Origin: Alphaproteobacteria bacterium
Lineage (GTDB): Bacteria; Pseudomonadota; Alphaproteobacteria; Rhizobiales; Devosiaceae
NCBI GenBank assembly: GCA_013152625.1
Contig: JAADFY010000241.1
Coordinates: 1-12,124 of the forward strand
Direction: 5' to 3'
DNA: 12,124 bases
Position 1 is the stretch's first letter. Each line of letters opens with the position of its first letter. The notes beneath the pieces are model-generated. The model was not told where the DNA came from, searched no databases, and saw only the letters and a program-made list of their open reading frames with translations. This document shows positions 6,643-12,124 of the stretch, piece by piece. Position numbers and translations under genes: made by a program.

Positions 6643-7908
6643 ATGAGCGCCATTTCAACCCGACCAGGAGACACGGGCGCCCCGAAATTCACCGGACTGA
6701 CCCACCTCGCCCGGCTGTCGCTGGTGGTTCTGGTGCCGGTTTGGATTTTTTCCGGCGCCTTTGTGTTCATCGAACCCTCCCTGTACGAATTGTTGTTCGC
6801 GCCGGTTTTTGTCGCCCTGATCGTCGCCGGTGTACCGATGCCACGGCGGCTGCTGCCCTATTTGTGGGCCATCCTCATATTTATTCCCCCGGCGATGCTG
6901 GCGGTATTTCTGGCCAAATTCAATCCGTTCAGCCAATCGCTCATTTACTCCGTCATCACCATCTATTTGTTGCTGACCGGGTTCGCGGTCGCCCTTTATG
7001 TGGCTGAAAATCCGTTCCCGCGGATCCGGCGGATTACCATGGCCTATATCGCGGCGGCGGTGGTGGTGGGTTTGATCGGACTGGGGGCCTATTTCGGTAT
7101 TTTGCCCGCCCCCGATCTGTTTCTGGAGTATGGCCGCGCCCGGGGCACCTTCAAGGACCCCAATGTGTACGGGCCGTTTTTCATGTTGCCCATGGCCTTC
7201 GTGCTGCAACGTATTCTGGTCGGTCCGCCAAAGGGTCTGATCGTAAACTCAATCCTGTTTGTCGTTTTGTTTCTGGGCATGTTCGTCTCGTTCTCGCGGG
7301 GGGCCTGGGGGCATTTTGTCATCACCTCGGTGATTGTTTTTGCCCTGTTGTATTTCCTTGAGGCTGCCCCGAAGGCCAAAAAACGCCTCCTGACCCTGGG
7401 GGTGGCCGGCGTGGTCGCCGGTGTTGTGCTTTTAGGGGGGCTGCTATCCATCGAAAAGGTGCGCACCCTGTTCGATGTGCGCGCATCGGTGGTGCAGGTC
7501 TATGATACCGGCGAGCGGGGCCGGTTTGGCCGACAGGCCTACGCGGCAGAAATCGTGCTGAACAACCCCTTAGGGATCGGCCCGGTGCAGTTTCGCAACC
7601 TGAAAATCAAGGAAGAGCCCCACAACACGTATCTCAAGGTCATGATGGACTATGGCTGGCTGGGGGGCATCGCCTTTATCTCCTTGATCGTCATGACCTA
7701 TTCAAGGGCAATCCGGTCCCTGGCCATTCCTTCGCCAAACCGGAAACTGCTGATCCCGTTATTTGCCACATTTGCCCCCCTCACCCTTGAGGCGGCGATC
7801 ATCGACATCGATCACTGGCGGCATTTCCCCCTGATCATGGGCATGATCTGGGGGGTGACCGCCAGCTATCACAAGACCCGCAAAGCCGACGCAGGCGCTT
7901 TGCCCTAA
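6643..7908 (+). CDS. O-antigen ligase/polymerase family protein (Wzy-like)
   Basis: This is a multi-spanning inner-membrane protein expected to join lipid-linked repeat units at the periplasmic face. The 421 residues are mostly hydrophobic, with about ten to twelve membrane segments. Conserved marks of the family are RGTFKDPNVYGPFF (167-180), SFSRGAWG (216-223), the periplasmic loop ERGRFGRQAYAAEIVLNNPL (291-310), GIGPVQF (311-317) and EEPHNTYLKVMMDYGWLGG (324-342). A late IDIDHWRHF (387-395) is also typical. The Wzy polymerase and WaaL ligase families share these motifs; the neighbouring transferase, chain-length and export genes favour Wzy. GGAAG precedes the ATG by seven bases. The preceding gap is only 21 bp, so it is surely co-transcribed with the transferase. 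Confidence 0.9.
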   Translation: MSAISTRPGDTGAPKFTGLTHLARLSLVVLVPVWIFSGAFVFIEPSLYELLFAPVFVALIVAGVPMPRRLLPYLWAILIFIPPAMLAVFLAKFNPFSQSLIYSVITIYLLLTGFAVALYVAENPFPRIRRITMAYIAAAVVVGLIGLGAYFGILPAPDLFLEYGRARGTFKDPNVYGPFFMLPMAFVLQRILVGPPKGLIVNSILFVVLFLGMFVSFSRGAWGHFVITSVIVFALLYFLEAAPKAKKRLLTLGVAGVVAGVVLLGGLLSIEKVRTLFDVRASVVQVYDTGERGRFGRQAYAAEIVLNNPLGIGPVQFRNLKIKEEPHNTYLKVMMDYGWLGGIAFISLIVMTYSRAIRSLAIPSPNRKLLIPLFATFAPLTLEAAIIDIDHWRHFPLIMGMIWGVTASYHKTRKADAGALP

Positions 7909-7916
7909 CGCGTGTC

Positions 7917-7937
7917 GCCGACAAGTGGACACCGGTT
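7917..7937. repeat. Variant of the short intergenic motif
   Basis: GCCGACAAGTGGACACCGG and the two following T bases lie just after the polymerase stop. They resemble the AAAGTGGAAACCGGTT motif in copy A and upstream of the polymerase, with changes at a few positions. The core ACCGGT is palindromic. The role is unknown. Confidence 0.45.
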
Positions 7938-8022
7938 ACTGTAACAAACGACAGGCGTGGAAAAGGGCGTGCCACGGACAACTTTTAACCCGTACCGCTT
8001 TGCACCCATCCAGACAGCGCCG

Positions 8023-8091
8023 ATTGACGCCCGCCAATTGACGCTTTGTCAACGCCGTCCTGTCAGCATCGGATTGATTTTCAATCAAGGA
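8023..8091 (+). promoter_or_regulatory. Inverted and direct repeats upstream of the GT-C-like gene
   Basis: In the 190-bp gap before the ATG at 8099, ATTGACGC occurs twice (8023-8030 and 8037-8044). TTGAC-N5-GTCAA is a perfect inverted repeat (8038-8052), and so is TTGATT-N3-AATCAA (8074-8088). The last overlaps the Shine-Dalgarno AAGGA at 8087-8091. It could be an operator, or a small hairpin limiting ribosome access. The long gap suggests the gene has its own promoter, but no clear -35/-10 pair is visible. Confidence 0.4.
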
Positions 8092-8098
8092 CACCTTC

Positions 8099-9322
8099 AT
8101 GGCAATAACGCGCGAACGGGTTTTGCTGGCCATTGCTTTTGGTCTTGGTGCTGTGTTGCTGGCCGGGCTTGTAATCGCCGGGCTGCGTGAGGCGCCCCTG
8201 TCCAATTCATACGCGTTGCTGGCCGACGCTTTTTTGAATGGCCGGCTTTGGGTTGAACAGTGTTTTGACCCCGACTGCGCCCGTTTCCAGGACCGGATCT
8301 ATGTCATATTCCCGCCGGTGCCTGCGGTGCTTTCCATGCCGTTCGTGGCCATTTTCGGCATTGATTTCAGCGGTTTTATTTTCATGGGCACCGCGCTTTA
8401 TGCCGCCAGCATCGTGTTGTGGTCACGCATCCTGAAACGCCTGCAATCGGGCCTTGGCGCCCCTGCCATGATCCTGTTGCTGGCCATTGCATTTGCCTCA
8501 CCGCTATATTTTGTCACCATTCGCGCCGACGGCGTGTGGTTTTTGGCCCAGAGCGTCGGCTTTTTCTTCGTTTCGCTTTCCCTGTGGCTCGCTTTGAGCG
8601 GACGGGGCCTTGTCTGGGCCGGTCTGGCCCTGGGGCTGGCATTTCTAAGCCGGCAGATGAGCATATTATATCTGCCGTTCCTGTTTGCCCTGGTACTGGC
8701 CGACGACGAACCGTTGATCTCGTTCCGGCGCGAGCATATTGTTCGTGCCCTCAAGCTGGGATTGCCGGTTCTGGCCGCACTGGCGGTGTATTTGTTTTAT
8801 AATTACGCCCGGTTCGGCGAACTCACCAACACCGGCTACGAATTCATGTTCAAGCCCGAGGGCGGGCTGGCCGTTCTCGACCTTCGGATCGAGAATTCGG
8901 GGCTGTTTTCCCCCGATTTTGTGTTGTTCAACCTCAGCTACCTGTTCCTTCAGGGGTTTGATCTGAACTTTGGCGGGCCGGATCTCTTGACGCCGGAGGG
9001 CATGGACTGGGCCGGCACATCACTGATTGCCGCCAGCCCGTTTGTCCTGTTCGCCTTTTTCGCGCCCTCAAAACGGGTGGTATGGATTGGCGCGGCCACC
9101 ATTATCGCTATGGTGGTACCGATTTTGTTTTACCACTCGAACGGCTTTACCCAGTTCAATGTGCAGCGCTATACCCTCGATTGGCTGCCGATACTTTTCG
9201 TCATTTTGGCCCTGACTTTAAGAACAAGAAAACTGGAAGGGTTTGGCCTGTTTGTGGTGGTGGGAATTTCCCTCAATGTGGCGGCGATGGCCGTACTGGC
9301 CCTGATCCAGGGCGGGCTTTAG
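8099..9322 (+). CDS. GT-C-like polytopic membrane protein, probable lipid-linked-sugar glycosyltransferase
   Basis: The 407 residues form about ten or more membrane helices. The first external loop has SNSYALLADAFLNGRL (35-50) and, after a Cys-containing stretch, DRIYVIFPPVPAVLSMPF (65-82). This is the loop pattern of GT-C glycosyltransferases related to the PMT/ArnT group, where an acidic residue in the loop (D43 or D65 here) is the likely catalytic base. Later motifs are FLSRQMS (182-188), YNYARFGELTNTGY (234-247) and FTQFNVQRYTLDWLPIL (350-366). Family members use polyprenyl-phosphate sugars at the periplasmic face. The acceptor is unknown; the polymer or its lipid-linked unit is the obvious guess. 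AAGGA lies seven bases before the ATG. Its TAG stop shares the TA at the left border of element copy B. Confidence 0.72.
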   Translation: MAITRERVLLAIAFGLGAVLLAGLVIAGLREAPLSNSYALLADAFLNGRLWVEQCFDPDCARFQDRIYVIFPPVPAVLSMPFVAIFGIDFSGFIFMGTALYAASIVLWSRILKRLQSGLGAPAMILLLAIAFASPLYFVTIRADGVWFLAQSVGFFFVSLSLWLALSGRGLVWAGLALGLAFLSRQMSILYLPFLFALVLADDEPLISFRREHIVRALKLGLPVLAALAVYLFYNYARFGELTNTGYEFMFKPEGGLAVLDLRIENSGLFSPDFVLFNLSYLFLQGFDLNFGGPDLLTPEGMDWAGTSLIAASPFVLFAFFAPSKRVVWIGAATIIAMVVPILFYHSNGFTQFNVQRYTLDWLPILFVILALTLRTRKLEGFGLFVVVGISLNVAAMAVLALIQGGL

Positions 9323-9583
9323 GTCACATACCCATAAGCGGGGCGATATGGCGCTTCGATTGGCAAAAATATGCACGAAGAAGGGCAAAAAGCGGGTCTA
9401 TCACCCGGTTGAGCCCTTCGACACCGCAGATTGAAGCCAATTGAGCGGCCAAGTGGCTATGGCCAATTTGCCCACCTGATGCGTTGCAAGACCTTGAACA
9501 CCATTTGGTTTCCTGCACTCTTGCGCCTGTCATGTGAACAAATTGGCTCATACCATTTCATCTCCGTTTATGGGTATGTGACC
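9322..9583. mobile_element. MITE-like inverted-repeat element, copy B
   Basis: This 262-bp relative of 2861-3211 is flanked by TA (9320-9321 and 9584-9585). Its first 20 bases, GGTCACATACCCATAAGCGG, match the inverted right end at 19 positions. It lies exactly between two convergent genes: the left TA belongs to the TAG stop of the GT-C gene, and the stop of the GtrA gene begins two bases after the right TA. It lacks the nested repeat found in copy A. The inner TATGGCCAATTTG (9459-9471) resembles the inverted right end (TATGAGCCAATTTG), so the element carries further internal inverted similarity. No protein is evident. Confidence 0.8.
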
Positions 9584-9586
9584 TAG

Positions 9587-10009
9587 TCAGCGCCCGGCGG
9601 CGAACGTAATCATCTTGTGGCCGAAAAAATTGGCAATGGCGCCCACGCCAATGCCGCTGGCATGGGCGATCGCTTCTCCCAGCCCCCGGTTCAACCCGGC
9701 CAGCAATGCCAGCATGCCCAGCGAGACCGCCAGCACCACCAGCGCCCCGATCCCGTTAACGGCCAAAAACATGGTGATCTGAACCCCCATCGGCCGGGTC
9801 CCCCCGGGAAAGACAAATGTCCGGTAGAGCACGAACCCGGCTGACACCCCGATCAGATAGGCAAACGCCACCGCCGACTCGAACGGCAATATTTCCGACA
9901 ATGGAAACCGCACCAGCCAGTTGATCAGGGCGGCCAGCCCGCCCAGCAGCAAAAACCGGGCAACCTGATTGCCCGCCAAAAAGGCCCATGCGTTGCCGAG
10001 GGTTTTCAA
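9587..10009 (-). CDS. GtrA-family small membrane protein
   Basis: The 140-residue product has four membrane helices (about 17-37, 46-66, 78-104, 112-132). It shows the GtrA pattern: a charged N-terminus leading into VARFLLLGGLAALINWLVRF, the middle YRTFVF (62-67) and the C-terminal GAIANFFGHKMITF (123-136). GtrA proteins are thought to move or position polyprenyl-phosphate sugars across the inner membrane. One homologue in mycobacteria (Rv3789) is tied to decaprenyl-phosphoryl arabinose. The start is TTG at 10009, overlapping the stop of the preceding gene as TTGA and preceded by GGGAAG. No in-frame ATG gives a better start. The tight overlap points to translation coupled with the HAD-UbiA protein and to a shared lipid-linked substrate. 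Confidence 0.88.
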   Translation of the reverse strand: MKTLGNAWAFLAGNQVARFLLLGGLAALINWLVRFPLSEILPFESAVAFAYLIGVSAGFVLYRTFVFPGGTRPMGVQITMFLAVNGIGALVVLAVSLGMLALLAGLNRGLGEAIAHASGIGVGAIANFFGHKMITFAAGR

Positions 10010-11484
10010 ATCACGCTTCCCGCAACAAAGGCCAGCCCCATCAGGCCCCCCAGCGCCAGCGAAGCCCGGTCTTTAATGGCAAAAGCTACTGGATCGTCGT
10101 TCAGTTCCCCCCGGTGGCACACCAGCCAGACCCGGGAAATCCACAGGAACATGACGGAGGGAAACACCCACAAGAATACCGGCGCCGAATAAAACGCAGC
10201 GCTGAACGCATCGTTCATGATGTACAAAACCATAATCATCACCGAGCCGAACCCGGCGGCAATGCCCATGGCCAGCACAAGGGGTGCGTCATCCACCCGA
10301 TAGCCGCGCCCGGCGACCTCGGTCCGTCCCGCCGCACCGGAACGCTGGATTTCAGTCAGCCGCTTGGCAAAACTGAGCGAGGCGAAAACGAACATGGAAA
10401 ACACTAAAAGCCACGCCGAAGGCACGACCCCAACGGCGGCAATCCCCACCCCGAGGCGCAATGTGAACAAGCTGGCCAGCGTAAAGACATCCAGTATCGG
10501 CTGCCGCTTGAGATAAATCGAATAGGTCAGGGTCAGCACCGTATAGACGGCCAGAAGCCCGACAACGGCGCCACCGGCTGGTATGGCGAGCAAAAAGCCG
10601 CCGCCAACAAGCCCGGCCCCGGCCACAACGCCTGTGGATATGCCCATGCGACCGGAGGCCAGCGGTCGGTTCTTTTTGCTCCAGTGGCGCCGGTCATCGC
10701 TTAAGTCAAGCAGATCATTGATCAAATAGGTGCCCGATGCCACCAGCCCGAGGGCAAAAAAGGCCAGTGCCGCCACAGCGATCGCGTTGACCTCTGTTGC
10801 AAGACCGGCCAGCACCACCGGCACGAAAACCAGAGCGTTCTTGGCCCATTGATGGACCCGCAAAGCCTTCAGCCAGCCGCGTAAACCTAAGCCCGGTGCC
10901 CGAAATACCGCCTCAACCGGTTTGTTCAGCGCCACCGCCGCCCGGGCGGTTTTCGCGCTGGCCCCGGCCAAAACGATACCCGATGCCCGCCGCCAAACCT
11001 CAATATCGGCTTCGCTGTCGCCGGCATAAGTAAACCCGTTGGGGAATTTTTCGGCCAATAACTGCGCCTTGGCACGGCCTTTAAGATTGGTCACCCCGTT
11101 GCTGGCGATTACGAAATCGACAAAATCAAATCGCCGGGCCACCCGCCGCGCCAGCAATTCATCCGCCGCGGTGGCAATGCCCACCGTTCGGCCGCCTTTG
11201 GCGGCGTTGGTGGCAAATTCCGCCAGTTCATCGCTGATCGGCAGAAGTTCCACATCCAGGGTGGCGGCCCGGCCGAGTTGTCGTTTGAGGTGGGCCCGGC
11301 CACGAAGAAACCAGGCCAGAACGAGGAAAATGCCCATCGGGTTGTGACGTAAATAGGCCAGCACGGTCTCAAGGAGTAAGTCGGTGCGCAACAGCGAACC
11401 ATCAAGATCGAGCACGAGCGGAAGTTGTTCGCTCGCGGGCTGGCCGGTTACCCCGACGCCGGTTTTTACGGATGCATGTCTCAT
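10006..11484 (-). CDS. HAD phosphatase-UbiA prenyltransferase fusion, DPPR-synthase-like
   Basis: This 492-residue two-domain protein begins with a HAD-type phosphatase domain (about 20-195): DLDGSLL (26-32) with D26 and D28, TAAD (105-108), LKGRAKAQ (134-141) and YAGDSEAD (153-160). A UbiA prenyltransferase domain (about 205-492) of eight to nine helices follows. It has the first aspartate motif NDLLDLSDDRRHWSKKNRPL (255-274) and a second conserved segment YSIYLKRQPILDVF (321-334). The KKNRPLASG and YS-x-x-LK-x-x-P-I-x-D patterns fit the decaprenyl-phosphate phosphoribosyltransferase branch (Rv3806c-like) better than quinone or haem prenyltransferases. The HAD part could remove the 5-phosphate from the phosphoribosyl lipid, joining two steps in one protein (inference). 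AGAGG lies seven bases before the ATG. It is followed by GtrA with a 4-bp overlap. Confidence 0.9.
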   Translation of the reverse strand: MRHASVKTGVGVTGQPASEQLPLVLDLDGSLLRTDLLLETVLAYLRHNPMGIFLVLAWFLRGRAHLKRQLGRAATLDVELLPISDELAEFATNAAKGGRTVGIATAADELLARRVARRFDFVDFVIASNGVTNLKGRAKAQLLAEKFPNGFTYAGDSEADIEVWRRASGIVLAGASAKTARAAVALNKPVEAVFRAPGLGLRGWLKALRVHQWAKNALVFVPVVLAGLATEVNAIAVAALAFFALGLVASGTYLINDLLDLSDDRRHWSKKNRPLASGRMGISTGVVAGAGLVGGGFLLAIPAGGAVVGLLAVYTVLTLTYSIYLKRQPILDVFTLASLFTLRLGVGIAAVGVVPSAWLLVFSMFVFASLSFAKRLTEIQRSGAAGRTEVAGRGYRVDDAPLVLAMGIAAGFGSVMIMVLYIMNDAFSAAFYSAPVFLWVFPSVMFLWISRVWLVCHRGELNDDPVAFAIKDRASLALGGLMGLAFVAGSVI

Positions 11485-11732
11485 TCTGGCCTCTTGGTTG
11501 ACTGCATTGTTAAAATACAGGCAATCGGGCCGATGCGCGAAGGTAATCCTTCGTTAACCTAAACCGGTCGCAGTTTATCTATTTACCAATACTTCTCGTA
11601 ACCATGGTGATTTGGGACCGTTATACGAGCAAGCGCCTTGGCCTCTAGCCGGAGCCGGTAGCATCGCTACTCGGCGTGAGGCATAAAAGGAACCCCCACC
11701 CCTGACCCCTCCCCGCAAGGGGGAGGGGAAAA
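11485..11732. other. Non-coding upstream region of the UbiA fusion gene with three hairpins
   Basis: No gene is supported here. CGAAGG-TAAT-CCTTCG (11538-11553) is a perfect six-pair hairpin about 55 bp upstream of the UbiA-fusion ATG. GCCG-GTAGC-ATC-GCTAC-T-CGGC (11654-11675) is a second hairpin. CCCCTCCCC and GGGGAGGGG (11706-11714 and 11720-11728) form a nine-pair stem, a repeat I have seen widely in alphaproteobacterial intergenic DNA. No T-tract follows it on the plus strand. The promoter of the minus-strand pair should lie here, but I cannot place it. Confidence 0.6.
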
Positions 11733-12124
11733 GATGCGGACCTCCAAAAGTGAAAGAACGCATTAGTTGGCCATTTACACATGCCAGCCCGACAACGAGG
11801 ACGGAGCGGCCCTTCAGGCCGCCCCCGCGGAGGCCCGCCAGAGGCGGAATGGCCGTGAGCGAAAACAAGAGGGTGGTGCGGAACTCCAAAGGCCCAAAGC
11901 AAATTCTCTAACCCAGAGTTCAGCGAGCTTCAACACGAGCCCCCGCGTCGGCGAGGTGCGAGCCGTTACGTGAGCAGCCGCCACTATAGAATCCGCCCCG
12001 CCGAAGGCGGATCAGCCGTGAGCGAAAACAAGGGGGAAGTGCGAACCTCCAAGGGCAAAAGAACTCAAACGCTCACAACTTATACATGCCAGCCCCACAA
12101 CGAGGACGGAGCGGCCCTTTAGGC
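11733..12124. repeat. Degenerate modular tandem repeat, continuing past the right edge
   Basis: Three motifs recur in fixed order. Motif c (GCGGACCTCCAAAAG-like) begins near 11733, 11875 and 12038. Motif a, 41 bp containing CAACGAGGACGGAGCGGCCC, lies at 11779-11819 and 12084-12124 with 39 matches. Motif b (GCCGTGAGCGAAAACAAG) is identical at 11852-11869 and 12015-12032. Spacing is constant: 46 bp from c to a and 23 bp from b to c, both times. The c-to-c period is 142 and then 163 bp, with motif a missing in the middle unit. Reading frames through it are broken by stops in one unit or another, so it is unlikely to be coding. Confidence 0.7.

Noticed and set aside
11706..11728. Intrinsic terminator
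   Set aside because: The stem is strong, but there is no T-tract after it on the plus strand and no gene ends next to it on either strand. It fits a dispersed intergenic palindrome better.
11575..11902. Minus-strand frames of 85 and 104 codons in the right-hand repeat region
   Set aside because: They read through the hairpin and repeat motifs, and the matching frame in the second repeat unit has a stop. Such frames arise from GC-rich repeats and are often mis-called as proteins.
11733..12124. CRISPR array
   Set aside because: Repeat motifs are diverged, unit spacing is irregular (142 and 163 bp), and there are no short identical repeats with unique spacers of even size and no cas genes.
1..12124. 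tRNA, rRNA or a complete insertion sequence with transposase
   Set aside because: No cloverleaf-like segment with a TTC-type arm, no rRNA-like stretch and no transposase motif was recognised on either strand by reading.

Overview
The window looks like a chromosomal exopolysaccharide or capsule locus from a GC-rich alphaproteobacterium, most likely of the Hyphomicrobiales/Rhizobiales type. The reasons are the GC-rich coding style, TTAACC-type motifs near gene starts, short AAAGTGGAAACCGG-type intergenic repeats and a CCCCTCCCC/GGGGAGGGG hairpin repeat, all of which I associate with that group. I cannot name a genus from the sequence alone.

Layout, left to right. On the minus strand, from a divergent start near 2730, lie a Wzz/ExoP-type chain-length protein with a degenerate C-terminal tyrosine-kinase-like domain and then a polysaccharide deacetylase that runs off the left edge. 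A 526-bp divergent intergenic region follows, most of it a 351-bp inverted-repeat-ended element (copy A). On the plus strand come a Wza/GumB-type outer-membrane export lipoprotein (3257-3838), a family 4 glycosyltransferase (3917-5020), a polyprenyl-phosphate hexose-1-phosphate transferase (5098-6621), a Wzy/O-antigen-ligase-type polymerase (6643-7908) and a GT-C-like membrane protein (8099-9322). A second, 262-bp copy of the same element (copy B) lies exactly between the stop codons of this plus-strand run and a convergent minus-strand pair: a GtrA-family membrane protein and a HAD-phosphatase/UbiA-prenyltransferase fusion. The last 640 bases hold no convincing gene. They contain hairpins and a degenerate tandem repeat that runs off the right edge.

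How the genes would work together (inference from families). The hexose-1-phosphate transferase starts a repeat unit on undecaprenyl phosphate and the GT4 enzyme extends it. The Wzy protein polymerises units at the periplasmic face, Wzz sets chain length, and the Wza-like lipoprotein exports the chain. The deacetylase may modify it, and the GT-C protein may add a residue from a lipid-linked sugar. The UbiA part most resembles decaprenyl-phosphate phosphoribosyltransferases, so with its HAD domain and GtrA it could make and translocate a lipid-linked pentose for that or another glycosylation. No Wzx flippase is visible.

The least ordinary content is non-coding: the two-copy TA-flanked element family whose ends match within each copy better than between copies, a nested tandem repeat inside copy A, and the modular repeat array at the right edge. 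No clearly new defence or mobile system with its own genes is visible.
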